Notes: generated from the sequence alone by a model not told the origin. A stretch of 64,000 nucleotides of DNA from Actinacidiphila sp. DG2A-62 (GCF_035825295.1 NZ_JAYMGI010000002.1:434001-498000), one strand, 5' to 3'. Positions 10,304 to 18,660 are shown, counted from the first letter of the stretch. Numbers and translations are program-made.

Positions 10304-10321
10304 CTGGCAGTTTGCTGCCAG
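10304..10321. promoter_or_regulatory. Perfect CTGGCAG palindrome, candidate operator
   Basis: CTGGCAG (10304-10310), TTTG, CTGCCAG (10315-10321). It sits 9 nt before the GTG of the HTH regulator and about 40 nt before the divergent aldo/keto reductase, so a bound regulator could block both genes. The assignment to the adjacent regulator is inferred. Confidence 0.5.
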
Positions 10322-10330
10322 ACTGGAGGG

Positions 10331-11035
10331 GTGCGCAGCGACGAGACGCGGGACCGGCGGGTACGGGACGAGGTACGGCACGAGCAGGTGATGACCCTGC
10401 ACGGCGACGAGGAGCTGGTCACGCGGGGCGGCCATCTCTTCGCGGCGGCGCGGACGGAGTTCCTGTGCGCCGCCCGCGACATGGCGACGTGGTCCCAGCC
10501 GGAGGCCCGCGCGTCGGTGGTGAGCCGGATGCGCACCGGCGGGCCGGAATTCGCCGTCCACAAGCTGCTCAGCCCGGTGGCGCTGGCCGACGAGGGCACC
10601 CGCGCGCATCTGCGGCAGGTGCGCGGCCGGGGCGCGCAGGTGCGGATCAGCAGCTCCCCGCTGCCGTACGAGACCATCCTGATCGACCGGCGGGTGATGA
10701 TCCTGGCCGGGCAGGAGACCGCCGGGGGCCGCCAGTACACCGTCACGACGTCCCAGGACCTGGTGCACGGCGTCCACTCGCTCTTCAGCGCGGTGTGGGA
10801 CGCCTCGCGGGAGTTCGACGACTATCTGCGCGAGGACGTCCCGCACCTGGACGGCGACGGCCGCACGATCCTGCAGTCCCTCGCCTCCGGTCTCACCGAC
10901 GAGGCGGCGGCCCGCCGGCTCGGCGTCTCGCTGCGCACCTACCGGCGGCGGGTGGCGGAGCTGATGGCCGCGCTGGAGGCCGGCTCGCGGTTCCAGGCCG
11001 GCCTGCGCGCGGGCGAACTCGGGCTGCCGCACTGA
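10331..11035 (+). CDS. HTH transcriptional regulator (TrmB/LuxR-like)
   Basis: The 234-aa protein has a central domain resembling phospholipase-D/TrmB-like sensor regions (FLCAARDMATWSQPEAR, YETILIDRRVMILAG) and a C-terminal LuxR-type HTH (ILQSLASGLTDEAAARRLG, VSLRTYRRRVAELMA, about residues 177-215). The GTG at 10331 is the only sensible start after the end of antisense overlap. It is divergent from the aldo/keto reductase and preceded by the CTGGCAG palindrome, which suggests autoregulation and control of the reductase. Confidence 0.8.
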   Translation: MRSDETRDRRVRDEVRHEQVMTLHGDEELVTRGGHLFAAARTEFLCAARDMATWSQPEARASVVSRMRTGGPEFAVHKLLSPVALADEGTRAHLRQVRGRGAQVRISSSPLPYETILIDRRVMILAGQETAGGRQYTVTTSQDLVHGVHSLFSAVWDASREFDDYLREDVPHLDGDGRTILQSLASGLTDEAAARRLGVSLRTYRRRVAELMAALEAGSRFQAGLRAGELGLPH

Positions 11036-11040
11036 CCGGC

Positions 11041-11072
11041 GGCCCGGGCCGTCCCGTTCGACGACCCGGGCC
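11041..11072. terminator. Possible terminator between convergent genes
   Basis: GGCCCGGG (11041-11048) and CCCGGGCC (11065-11072) can form an 8-bp stem 6 nt after the regulator stop. The flanking DNA is GC-rich, so chance pairing is possible. Confidence 0.4.
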
Positions 11073-11096
11073 GGCCGGGGCCGGGCGCTCAGGGCC

Positions 11097-11154
11097 CGGT
11101 GCTCGCGGCCCGGGACTCGCGGCCCGGTACTCGCGGCCCGGTACTCAGGGCCCG
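11097..11154. repeat. Degenerate ~15-bp tandem repeat
   Basis: About four copies of a GGTACTCGCGGCCCG-like unit lie just beyond and into the 3' end of the ferredoxin reductase gene. Copies differ by one or two bases and one is 14 bp long. Confidence 0.6.
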
Positions 11155-12338
11155 CGCCACGGCGCGCGCTCGGCGACCGGCGCGCGCAGGGCCCGCAGCG
11201 CTCGGGGCATGCCGATCCCCACGGCGGCGCACACCCTGCCGCCGCGTCCGAACAGCGCGGTGAAGCGGCGCTCGGCCGGATCGCCGTCGACCACCCGGAA
11301 GGCGTCGGCGCCGCGCGGCAGCCCGTACACCTGCACGCGCAGCCCGTACTGGTCGGACCAGAGGTAGGGCACTGTGCGGAACGGCGGCGGGTCGTCGCCG
11401 GCCAGCAGGCCGCGGGCCACCGCCAGGCCCTGCTCGGAGGCGTTGGTGCGGTGTTCCACGCGCAACCGCCCGCCGCCGTCCGGATCGGGCCAGGACGCCA
11501 CGTCGCCGCACGCCCACACCCCGGGGGCGGCGCGCAGCGCGGCGTCGCAGCGCACCCCGTCGGCGACCGGCACACCGCTGCCGGCCAGCCACTCGGCGTT
11601 CGGGGTGCTGCCGACGCCGAGCAGCACGGTGTCGGCGGCGAGCCGGCGGCCGTCGTCCAGCCGGACGCCGGTGGCCCGGCCGTCCCGGGCGAGCACCGCC
11701 TCGACCCGGGCGCCGGTCACCACGCGGACGCCGTGCTCGCGGTGCACGGCGGTCAGCAGCGCGCCGACGCGCGGTCCGAGCGGGCCGGCCAGCAGCCCGT
11801 CGGCGGCCGTCACCACAGTGGTGTCGCGGCCGAGCGCGCGGGCGACGGCGGCGGCCTCCGCGCCGACGAAGCCGCCGCCGGCCACCACCAGCCTGCCGCC
11901 GCCGGCCAGCGACGCGCGCAGGGCGACCGCGTCGGCCAGGGTGCGCAGCACGTGCACGCCGCGCACCCCCCGCGCCCCCGGCAGCCACCGCGGCCTGACC
12001 CCGGTGGCGACCACCGCGGCGTCGCAGCCGACCCGTTCGCCGCCGTCGAGCAGCACCTCGCGCCGCCGCGGGTCCAGGCCCACCGCCCGGCGGCCGAGCC
12101 GCAGGTCCAGACCGAGCGCGTCCAGCGCGTCGGCGTCGCGCAGCCGCAGCCGCTCGGCCGCCCAGGTCCCGGAGAGCAGTTGCTTGGACAGCGGCGGCCG
12201 GTCGTACGGCGGCTCCGCCTCGTCGCCGATCAGCGTGATCCGGCCGTCGAAGCCCTGCCGTCGCAGGCCCTCGGCGCAGGCCAGGCCGGCTGCGGACGCT
12301 CCGACCACCGCGACCCGTGCCGGGAGCGCGGCCGTCAC
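11145..12338 (-). CDS. NAD(P)H-dependent ferredoxin reductase of a P450 system
   Basis: This is a 397-aa two-dinucleotide-binding flavoprotein. RVAVVGASAAGLACAEGLR (about 7-25) binds FAD. RLVVAGGGFVGAEAAAVA (about 145) binds NAD(P)H. TVLLGVGSTPNAEWL and VWACGDVASW (about 275) is the C-terminal FAD contact. A reductase C-domain follows. The GTG start at 12338 overlaps the P450 stop (GTGA), so translation is coupled. With the ferredoxin and P450 upstream it forms a complete class I electron chain: NAD(P)H to FAD to [Fe-S] to heme. Confidence 0.88.
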   Translation of the reverse strand: MTAALPARVAVVGASAAGLACAEGLRRQGFDGRITLIGDEAEPPYDRPPLSKQLLSGTWAAERLRLRDADALDALGLDLRLGRRAVGLDPRRREVLLDGGERVGCDAAVVATGVRPRWLPGARGVRGVHVLRTLADAVALRASLAGGGRLVVAGGGFVGAEAAAVARALGRDTTVVTAADGLLAGPLGPRVGALLTAVHREHGVRVVTGARVEAVLARDGRATGVRLDDGRRLAADTVLLGVGSTPNAEWLAGSGVPVADGVRCDAALRAAPGVWACGDVASWPDPDGGGRLRVEHRTNASEQGLAVARGLLAGDDPPPFRTVPYLWSDQYGLRVQVYGLPRGADAFRVVDGDPAERRFTALFGRGGRVCAAVGIGMPRALRALRAPVAERAPWRGP

Positions 12339-13567
12339 CAGGCGACCGGCAGCTCGTGCACGCCGTAGATCAGCATCTCGTCGCGGAACGGGATCTCGGC
12401 CAGCTCCCGGTCCAGCCGCAGGCCGGGGAAGCGGCGCAGCAGCGCCGGGTAGGCCAGCCGCAGTTCCAGCCGGGCCAGGTTCTGGCCGAGGCACTGGTGC
12501 GGGCCGGAGCCGAAGGCCAGGTGGCGGCGCGCGGCCCGGTCGACGTCGAGCCGGTCGGGGTCGGGGAAGACCTCGGGGTCGCGGTTGGCGAGGTCGTTGG
12601 CGAGGATCACCCCCTCGCCCTCGCGGATCAGCACGCCGCCGACCTCGATGTCGGCGAGCGCGGTGCGGCGCCGCCCGAGGTGGACGATGGTGAGGTAGCG
12701 CAGCAGTTCCTCGACCGCGCCGGCCACCCGCTTGTCGTCGCCGTCGCGCACGGCGGCGAGCTGGTCGGGGTGCTGGAGCAGCGCGCAGGTGCCGAGCGCG
12801 ATCATGTTCGCGGTGGTCTCGTGGCCGGCGATGAGCAGCAGCCGGGCCTCCTTGGCGCACTCCTCACGGGTGGCCAGGCCGGTGCCGAGGTAGTCGACGG
12901 CGAGCCGGCGCAGCAGGTCGTCCGCGGGGTTCTCGGCCTTGGCGGCGATCAGGTCGGAGAGGTAGTCGACCAGGTCCTGCGAGGCGCTGAGCGCCTCCTG
13001 CGGGGTGCTGCGCATGTCGATCAGCACCCGGCTGCGGTCCTGGAAGAAGTCGTGGTCGCCGTAGGGGACGCCGAGCAGCTCGCAGATGACGAGCGAGGGC
13101 AGCGGCAGCGCGAAGGCCGACACCAGGTCGGCCGGCGGCCCGGCCGCCTCCATCGCGTCCAGCAGCCCGTCCACGAGCGCGCCGACGCGCGGCCGCAGCG
13201 ATTCGATCCTGCGCACGGTGAACTCGCCGGTGAAGCGCAGCCGGTGCTCGTTGTGCTCCGGCTCGTCCATGGTGATGAAGGTGCGGTTGTGCAGCCGGGT
13301 GGCGTGGCTGCCCTCGCTGACCGCGGGGTAGTTGGGGCGGCGGTTGTCGGCGCTGATCCGCTCGTCGCGCAGCAGGGCGACCTGGTCGGCGTGCCGGGCG
13401 ACCAGCCAGGCGGCGTTGCCGTTCCACAGCGACACGCGCGTGGGCGGCGCGGCCGGGCGGTCGTCGGCGGGCAGCAGGTCGCGGTGCGCGGGCGGCGGGT
13501 CGAACGGGCAGCCGGCGGCGCGGGCGGCGGCGTACGGCGCGAGGGCCTCGTGGGCGGGGGCGGTCAT
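12335..13567 (-). CDS. Cytochrome P450 (CYP105-like)
   Basis: This is a 410-aa soluble bacterial P450. The I-helix oxygen-activation motif is LLIAGHETTANM (about residue 245). The ExxR pair is EELLRY (about 288). The heme-binding loop is FGSGPHQCLGQNLARLE, with the axial Cys near residue 355. The N-terminus (CPFDPPP) resembles CYP105-type enzymes, which oxidise diverse small molecules. The ATG at 13567 overlaps the ferredoxin stop (ATGA). It is the second gene of the ferredoxin/P450/reductase operon. Its substrate cannot be read from the sequence. Confidence 0.93.
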   Translation of the reverse strand: MTAPAHEALAPYAAARAAGCPFDPPPAHRDLLPADDRPAAPPTRVSLWNGNAAWLVARHADQVALLRDERISADNRRPNYPAVSEGSHATRLHNRTFITMDEPEHNEHRLRFTGEFTVRRIESLRPRVGALVDGLLDAMEAAGPPADLVSAFALPLPSLVICELLGVPYGDHDFFQDRSRVLIDMRSTPQEALSASQDLVDYLSDLIAAKAENPADDLLRRLAVDYLGTGLATREECAKEARLLLIAGHETTANMIALGTCALLQHPDQLAAVRDGDDKRVAGAVEELLRYLTIVHLGRRRTALADIEVGGVLIREGEGVILANDLANRDPEVFPDPDRLDVDRAARRHLAFGSGPHQCLGQNLARLELRLAYPALLRRFPGLRLDRELAEIPFRDEMLIYGVHELPVAW

Positions 13568-13773
13568 GAGCGGGCCTCCTCCAGCTCCAGGACGATCGCG
13601 CCGGCCGGGCAGACCTGCGCCGCGGTCTCGACGTCGGCGCGCAGCTCCTGCGCGGGGTGTTCGGTGAGCAGGACGACGATGCCGTCCTCCTCGCGCTGGT
13701 CGAAGACGTCGGGGGCGGCCAGGACGCACTGTCCTGCGCCGCAGCACTTGTCCGTGTCCACGGTGATCCGCAT
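13564..13773 (-). CDS. [3Fe-4S]-type ferredoxin partner of the P450
   Basis: The 69-aa acidic protein has Cys in DKCCGAGQC (residues 10, 11 and 16) and in QVCPAGAI near the C-terminus. This is the reduced-cysteine pattern typical of single-cluster ferredoxins that feed CYP105-type P450s. AGGGAGGAACC precedes the ATG at 13773. It is the promoter-proximal gene of the operon; its stop overlaps the P450 start. Confidence 0.9.
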   Translation of the reverse strand: MRITVDTDKCCGAGQCVLAAPDVFDQREEDGIVVLLTEHPAQELRADVETAAQVCPAGAIVLELEEARS

Positions 13774-13810
13774 GGCGGTTCCTCCCTGGGGGGCGGGATG
13801 GACGGTGGGA

Positions 13811-13831
13811 TTACTTGCCCGAGGTAAGTAA
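13811..13831. promoter_or_regulatory. Inverted repeat upstream of the P450 operon
   Basis: TTACTT (13811-13816) and AAGTAA (13826-13831) around a 9-nt spacer form a perfect AT-rich palindrome about 40 nt upstream of the ferredoxin ATG. It has the size and look of a TetR-type operator, but no TetR gene is adjacent, so any regulator would act from elsewhere. Confidence 0.5.
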
Positions 13832-14197
13832 CCGTACGCAACGCTACTGCTGCGGAACGCACTGAGCCGCGCGGGATGGATGTAAAGACCACCTTTCCGG
13901 CCACGGTGCCCCGCCCCCTCTCCAGCCCCTTGCCGCCGGCCGCGCGGGCGCCGTCGCGTAGCCGCTGGTGGGCGCGGGCGCGGCGGTACGGCGAGGCGCG
14001 GCGAACATGGCCGAGACGGCGGGGCGCGAGCCGGCGCGCGGCGCGGGCGCGGGGGCGGATACCCGGCGCGGGCGCGGCGCGGGCCGCCCGCCCGGTGGCC
14101 GCCCGGCGCGGACGCGCGGGCGCCCGCGACCCGGACGGCCATCCCCGCGGGAGGTCCGGGCACGCGGGCGCGCGCGGTGTAGCGGTGTGCGGTGCGG

Positions 14198-14232
14198 GAC
14201 GTGCGACGTGCGACGTGCGACGTGCGACGTGC
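14198..14232. repeat. Five tandem copies of a 7-bp unit; intergenic gap 13774-14243
   Basis: GACGTGC is repeated five times in a row just beyond the 3' end of the sedolisin gene. The surrounding gap (13774-14243) holds the palindrome at 13811 and otherwise only low-complexity GC-rich DNA. I find no supportable gene there. Confidence 0.85.
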
Positions 14233-14243
14233 GGGCTCTCAGG

Positions 14244-15848
14244 TCAGGACGGCAGGCCCCAGCGCTGGGCGTTGGTGCCGTTGCAGTCCCAGATCTGCAG
14301 CTGGGTGCCCGCCGTGGTGGTGCTGTTCGGGTCGTCGAGGCACTTGCCGGAGTTGGGGTTGTACAGCGAGCCGTCGGAGCGCGGCTGGAAGACCTGCGCG
14401 CCGGTGCCGTTGCAGTCGTAGAGGTCGACGGTCGTGCCGTCGGCGGTCCCGCTGTTGTTGACGTCCAGGCACTTGCCCAGCGCCTGCAGGGTGTTGCTGG
14501 ACGTCACGGTCCACTGCTGGGCGGCGGTGCCGTTGCAGCCCCAGATCTGCACCGGGTTGAAGTTGTCGGTGCTGCCGGAGCGGTCGTCCAGGCAGAGCGA
14601 GGAGGACACGCCCGAGGTGATCGGGCCGGTGCGCGAGGCGCCGGCGCCGCTGCCGTTGAACGCGGCGAGGCCGTTCGGCGCGCCGAGGCCGGTGGGGCCG
14701 TCGTCGCCGGCCGCGCCGTTGCACAGGTAGGACGGGCTGCACGAGCCGTTCGAGCCGGAGGTCACGTCGTAGAGCGAGGAGGAGTGCGCGTACAGCACCG
14801 ACGCGGCGGCCGTGGACGGTGCGCCGGCCAGCGCGTAGACCGAGGCGATGATCGGCGAGGAGGCGCTGGTGCCGCCGACCACGAACCAGCCGCCCTGCCC
14901 ATAGGTGTCGTAGACCGCGACCCCGGTGGCCGGGTCGGCGACCGCGGCGACATCGGCGACGGTGCGGTGGCTGCCGCAGCCGGTGTCCTTCTGCCAGGAC
15001 GGCTTGGCCTCCCACGAGGAGCAGCCGGAGCCGGAGCCGGACCACACCGTCTCCGACCAGCCGCGTGCCGAGGAGTCCTGCCGCAGGGTGGTGCCGCCGG
15101 CCGCCACCACGTACTGCGAGGTGGCCGGGAAGCTCACGCCGTAGCCGCCGTCGCCGGAGCTGGCGACATCCACCACGCCGGCGTGGTTGAAGTCGGCGTC
15201 GGCGCCCGCGTCGCCCGAACCGTCGCCGGTGCCCCAGCTGTTGGAGATGAAGTGGGCGCCGAGCGAGACCGCGGTGTTCTGCGCGGCGGACAGGTCGCCG
15301 GCCTCGACCACGACGATGTGGCACTTGGGGCAGATGGCCGAGACCATGTCGACGTCGAGGGACGCCTCGGTTCCCCAACCGGTGTCACCCGGAGGGTAGT
15401 TGCCCTGCTGGCCGCTCTGGTTGACCTTGCGGAAGCAGCCGTTGGCGGTGGTGCACGCCGGAAGCCCGTACTGGGCGCGGTACGTGGCCAGGTCCGACTC
15501 CAGGTTGGGGTCGTCGGCCAGCTCGGTCACCGCGACCGTCGCGCTGCCGCCGTTGGAGGCGGCGGCGGAGCTGAGGTTGTACGCGCGCTGCAGGTCGGAG
15601 GGCCCGTAGCCCGAGGGCGTGGCGTCGGGCCGCAGCGCGTCGGCGTGCACCGCGTGCAGGTCGGTGCGCACCAGCGCGTAACAGACCGGGGCGCCCGGGC
15701 GCAGCGGCTCGGAACACGCGTGGGACGTGGTCACCTGGCCGGACGAGCCGGCCGGGGCGGGGGCGGAGGCCTGCGCGACGACCGGCGACGCCACGGCGAT
15801 GCCCGTCGCGGCGGTCAGCGTCAGCACCCACTGGACGATACGTTTCAC
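14244..15848 (-). CDS. Secreted sedolisin-like (S53) peptidase with ricin-type lectin domain
   Basis: This is a 534-aa exported acid-type serine-carboxyl peptidase. The GTG at 15848 (AGGTGA upstream) gives a classic signal peptide, VKRIVQWVLTLTAATG, cleaved near VVAQA. GTEASLDVDMV (about 155) holds the catalytic Glu/Asp pair and VVGGTSASSP (about 330) the catalytic Ser. The usual long N-terminal prodomain is short. From about residue 405 a beta-trefoil lectin follows, with repeated QIWGCNGTAAQQW, DLYDCNGTGAQVF and QIWDCNGTNAQRW motifs, implying attachment to polysaccharide. An upstream extension in the same frame lacks signal-peptide character. Confidence 0.88.
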   Translation of the reverse strand: MKRIVQWVLTLTAATGIAVASPVVAQASAPAPAGSSGQVTTSHACSEPLRPGAPVCYALVRTDLHAVHADALRPDATPSGYGPSDLQRAYNLSSAAASNGGSATVAVTELADDPNLESDLATYRAQYGLPACTTANGCFRKVNQSGQQGNYPPGDTGWGTEASLDVDMVSAICPKCHIVVVEAGDLSAAQNTAVSLGAHFISNSWGTGDGSGDAGADADFNHAGVVDVASSGDGGYGVSFPATSQYVVAAGGTTLRQDSSARGWSETVWSGSGSGCSSWEAKPSWQKDTGCGSHRTVADVAAVADPATGVAVYDTYGQGGWFVVGGTSASSPIIASVYALAGAPSTAAASVLYAHSSSLYDVTSGSNGSCSPSYLCNGAAGDDGPTGLGAPNGLAAFNGSGAGASRTGPITSGVSSSLCLDDRSGSTDNFNPVQIWGCNGTAAQQWTVTSSNTLQALGKCLDVNNSGTADGTTVDLYDCNGTGAQVFQPRSDGSLYNPNSGKCLDDPNSTTTAGTQLQIWDCNGTNAQRWGLPS

Positions 15849-16241
15849 GGATTCACCTGCTCGTATGAGGCGGTGGGGGGTGATCCGCACGACCTGTCCC
15901 GGCGGCGCGGCGGTCCGGCGACGATCGCCCGACAACGTTGCCAAAGCGGCTCGGCGCCCAGACCGTGACAAGCCTGACCTGGTCGGAACCGCCACCGGGG
16001 CCGGCCGCTCGGAATGGGGCGGGGATGGCCGTGCCTTACGGAGAGCGCTTACCGAAGGTAGTGACTAGGCATGAACGCGTCAATGGTCTGGACTTGCCGC
16101 GGCCGTGGGCGGGGGTCGCGGTGCGGGGGCGGCGGGGAGGCGGCGAGGTTCGGTGTCGCCGTGCGCCTCCACGCGGCCGGCGCCGGCGAGGAGCCCGGCG
16201 TCGGCCGCGTCGGCGGAGGCGGAGGTGGAGGTGGAGGCCGC
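15849..16241. other. Intergenic region upstream of the sedolisin gene
   Basis: This 393-bp gap must carry the promoter of the sedolisin gene and the 3' flank of the SDR gene. I see no convincing -10/-35 pair, hairpin or small gene. Confidence 0.6.
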
Positions 16242-16970
16242 TCAGGACGCCGTCAGCGCGGCCAGGGCGCGGTCCATCGCCGCGTTGAACTCCTCCGGCG
16301 CCAGCGGCAGCCGCGCCTTGACGTCCCGGCTCCACTGGTCGGCGAGGACCTCGGCGGAGCCCGCCTCGACCCCGTCGAGCGCCGCGTCGGCCAGGTCCGA
16401 CGGCGCGATCTTGGCCACCGGCCAGCCCGCGGCCATGTCGGTGTCGGCCAGGCCCAGGTGCACCGCCGTCACCAGCGTGCCCCGCTCGGCCAGTTCCAGG
16501 CGGACGCCGTTGGTCACGGCCCACGCGGCGGCCTTGGTCAGGTGGTACGCGCCCGCGCCCCTGCCCCCGAACCACGACATGGCGGACAGGACGTTCACGA
16601 TCGCTCCCCCGCCGTTCCTGGCGAGCGCGGGTGCGAACTCGCGGATCATCGCCAGGTGGCCGAACACGTTGGTCTCCAGTTCGCGGCGTACGTCGTCCAG
16701 CGAACCGGTCACCAGGTCGGTCCCGGTCTGGATCCCCGCGTTGTTGACCAGCAGCGAGACGTCGGGGGCGGCCTCGGCGGCGGCCCGCACCGACGCGGGG
16801 TCGGTGATGTCCAGGGGCAGCACCACGGCCCCCGGCAGATCCACGGTCTCCGGCCGGCGTGCGGTGGCGTAGACCTTGCGGGCGCCCCGTTCGAGCAGAC
16901 GCTGGGCGAAGGCGCGGCCCAGGCCGCGGTTGGCCCCGGTGACCAGGGCGACTGAGGTGTCGATGTCCAT
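16242..16970 (-). CDS. Short-chain dehydrogenase/reductase
   Basis: This is a 242-aa classical SDR. ALVTGANRGLGRAFA (about residues 8-22) is the TGxxxGxG cofactor motif. LLVNNAGIQ (about 77) is the NNAG motif. The catalytic triad is the Ser in NVLSAMSW, with Tyr and Lys in AYHLTKAA (about 140-150). The ATG at 16970 has no ribosome binding site. A promoter whose -10 ends 8 nt upstream suggests a leaderless mRNA. It is divergent from the MerR gene, which probably controls it. Substrate unknown. Confidence 0.9.
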   Translation of the reverse strand: MDIDTSVALVTGANRGLGRAFAQRLLERGARKVYATARRPETVDLPGAVVLPLDITDPASVRAAAEAAPDVSLLVNNAGIQTGTDLVTGSLDDVRRELETNVFGHLAMIREFAPALARNGGGAIVNVLSAMSWFGGRGAGAYHLTKAAAWAVTNGVRLELAERGTLVTAVHLGLADTDMAAGWPVAKIAPSDLADAALDGVEAGSAEVLADQWSRDVKARLPLAPEEFNAAMDRALAALTAS

Positions 16971-16977
16971 GCCCGGT

Positions 16978-17009
16978 ACGCTAGAACCTGACGTCGGCGT
17001 CAGAGGCAA
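16978..17009 (-). promoter_or_regulatory. MerR-type promoter of the SDR gene
   Basis: Reading on the minus strand, TTGCCT (17009-17004) and TAGCGT (16983-16978) are separated by 20 bp. Inside lies the perfect palindrome CTGACG-tcgg-CGTCAG (16988-17003). Overlong 19-20 bp spacers spanning a palindrome are the hallmark of promoters activated by MerR proteins through DNA untwisting. A MerR gene is divergent. The expected start site coincides with the SDR ATG. Confidence 0.65.
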
Positions 17010-17112
17010 GCGCTGATCCCCGGGACCGGAGGCAGGGCCGGTCCGAGGCTGGATGCAGGGTCGGCGCGGGACCGGGCCGGCCCCGGAGCGCGCCGCAGCG
17101 AGAGGAGTCACC

Positions 17113-17490
17113 ATGCCCGTCACGGAGCCCGCGACCCGGCGGCTGATGCGCATCGGCGAGGTGGCGCGGGGCGCGGGCGTCTCGGTGCGCGCGGTGCGCT
17201 ACTACGAGCAGCAGGGGCTGCTCACCGCGGAGCGCAGCCCCTCCGGCCAGCGCCTGTACCGGGAGGACGCCATCACCCTGGTGCGCTTCTTCCAGCAGAT
17301 GTACGCCGCCGGCCTGTCCAGCCGGAGGATCGCGGAACTCCTCCCGTGCTGGGACTCCGGGCACACCGACGCGGAGCAGCGGGCCATGCTGCGCGCCGAG
17401 CGCGCCCGCATCCAGGCCAAGGTCGACGACCTGCAGGCCGCCCTGGACCGCCTCGACGAGGTCATCGCGGTCTCGGACACGCACCCGTAG
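17113..17490 (+). CDS. MerR-family transcriptional regulator
   Basis: This 125-aa protein has an N-terminal winged HTH (MRIGEVARGAGVSVRAVRYYEQQGLL, only partly conserved as shown by its RYYEQQGLL core at about residues 35-43), a second helix pair RLYREDAITLVRFFQQM, and a dimerising coiled coil (about 85-120). AGAGGAG precedes the ATG. No metal-binding cysteine cluster is seen (one Cys, in LLPCWDSG), so it is more like the soxR/tipA-style small-molecule branch than a metal sensor. It is divergent from the SDR gene. Confidence 0.9.
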   Translation: MPVTEPATRRLMRIGEVARGAGVSVRAVRYYEQQGLLTAERSPSGQRLYREDAITLVRFFQQMYAAGLSSRRIAELLPCWDSGHTDAEQRAMLRAERARIQAKVDDLQAALDRLDEVIAVSDTHP

Positions 17491-17542
17491 GCGCGGAGCA
17501 GCCTCACCGACCGGCCGTCGCGGACACGCACCCGTAGGCGCG
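17474..17542. repeat. 22-bp direct repeat spanning the merR stop codon
   Basis: CGGACACGCACCCGTAGGCG plus two further shared bases occurs at 17474-17495 and again at 17521-17542. The first copy contains the last MerR codons and stop. It looks like a small local duplication. Confidence 0.7.
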
Positions 17543-17603
17543 GGGTACGGTGACCGGTGAGGGACCGGCCGGGCGGGGCCGGCCGAGGGGGAGGAGAGCC
17601 TGC

Positions 17604-18095
17604 GTGGCGGGCAGCCGGGGACGCTGGGCGGCCGCCGCCGTCCTGATCACGGGCGCGGCCGTGATCGTCGACGCTTTCACCGGGCTCTACGGCTTCGGCG
17701 GGCACCACGCCGGGCGTCCGCCGGCGCACCGGACCGCCGCGCGGGACGTGCACCTGACCGGGTGCACGGTCACCGGCGGACGCGCGGTCGCCCGGCTGCG
17801 GGCGGTCAACGGCGGTACCGCGGGCGGCGATTACACCGTGCGGGTCGCGTTCCTCGGCGCCGCCGGTCGGACCCTGGGCACCACGACCGTCGTCCTCGGA
17901 CCGCTCGCCCCGGCCGACGCGACCGAGACCGACGCGACCGGCCCGGCCGTCGCCGCTTCGACCACTCCCCTGTGCCAGGTCACCGGCGTCGCCTTCTCCG
18001 CCGTCCCCTCCGGGGGCACTTCGGCGGGTGCCTCGGGGGGTGCGTCCGGCGCGTCCGGTGCCACGGGCAGGTCGGGACCGCCGCCGGTGGCGTGA
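17604..18095 (+). CDS. Small secreted or membrane-anchored protein of unknown function
   Basis: A 163-aa protein I do not recognise. The GTG at 17604 is preceded by GGGGGAGGAG. An N-terminal hydrophobic helix (WAAAAVLITGAAVIVDAF) is followed by an extracellular domain with two Cys (TGCTVTG and LCQVTG). The spacing and alternating hydrophobics resemble the small FxLYD-like beta-sandwich proteins of actinomycetes. It ends in a Gly/Ser/Ala-rich tail. A longer ATG start at 17550 lacks a better ribosome site. No operon partner is evident. Confidence 0.7.
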   Translation: MAGSRGRWAAAAVLITGAAVIVDAFTGLYGFGGHHAGRPPAHRTAARDVHLTGCTVTGGRAVARLRAVNGGTAGGDYTVRVAFLGAAGRTLGTTTVVLGPLAPADATETDATGPAVAASTTPLCQVTGVAFSAVPSGGTSAGASGGASGASGATGRSGPPPVA

Positions 18096-18489
18096 GCGGT
18101 GGCCGGACCGGCCGGGGGCGGGGAGCCGTCGAAGGGCCGCGTGGAGCCGGACGGCCGGAAGAAGACCGGACGGCCGGAAGAAGACAGGAACAAGACCGGA
18201 AGAAGAAGCGGCATCGCGGATCCGGGTGTTAGGTGCGCGCGATCGGGGGCAGGCGGCTGTCACGGGCCCTCGCCCCCCAGCATTCAGGGCCCGTCTCGTC
18301 CGGCTTTCCCCCTGCCGGACATGTCGCCGCCGGTCCCGGGCGCTTCACCCCCGAACGTCCGGGACCGGCAGGCCGCGCATGTGCGCCACGCCCTCCGCGA
18401 ACCCCGCGCCCACGGATGCGACATCGTCGAACATTCACACGCGTGAGGTCGTGGGTCCGGGGCAAACGGCCCGGTGGAGGTTGGTAAAC
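18096..18489. other. Intergenic region with a two-copy ~20-bp tandem repeat
   Basis: GGACGGCCGGAAGAAGAC occurs twice in tandem around 18149-18187, followed by an AGAAGA-rich purine tract. The rest leads to the small hydrophobic protein gene. No gene is supported here. Confidence 0.6.
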
Positions 18490-18660
18490 ATGGGACCGTT
18501 GCTTCTTGTTCTGCTTCTCGCGCTGATTCTGTTCGGCGCCGGCTTCGCACTGAAGATCCTGTGGTGGGTCGCTGTCGTGGTGCTGGTCGTCTGGCTGCTC
18601 GGATTCGTGGTCCGGGGCACCAGTTCGGGGGGTGGACGCGGCCGCTGGTATCGCTGGTAG
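18490..18660 (+). CDS. Small hydrophobic membrane protein
   Basis: This 56-aa protein starts at the ATG at 18490 after GTGGAGG. Two hydrophobic helices (LLLVLLLALILFGAGFAL and WWVAVVVLVVWLLGFVV) are followed by a Gly/Arg/Trp-rich tail ending WYRW. Very similar short hydrophobic proteins are widespread in Streptomyces and often stress-linked, but have no assigned role. It is monocistronic, closed by a good hairpin. Confidence 0.8.
   Translation: MGPLLLVLLLALILFGAGFALKILWWVAVVVLVVWLLGFVVRGTSSGGGRGRWYRW

Noticed and set aside
9419..11575. A 718-codon frame joining the aldo/keto reductase to upstream sequence
   Set aside because: The part above 10264 is antisense to the HTH regulator gene and has no domain character; the reductase starts at its own ATG.
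14198..14232. Iterons or an origin
   Set aside because: Five 7-bp tandem copies without AT-rich DNA or a replication gene; simple slippage repeat.
13876..14421. Small gene in the 13.8-14.4 kb gap
   Set aside because: Arg/Ala-rich translation with no ribosome site, overlapping the sedolisin 3' end.
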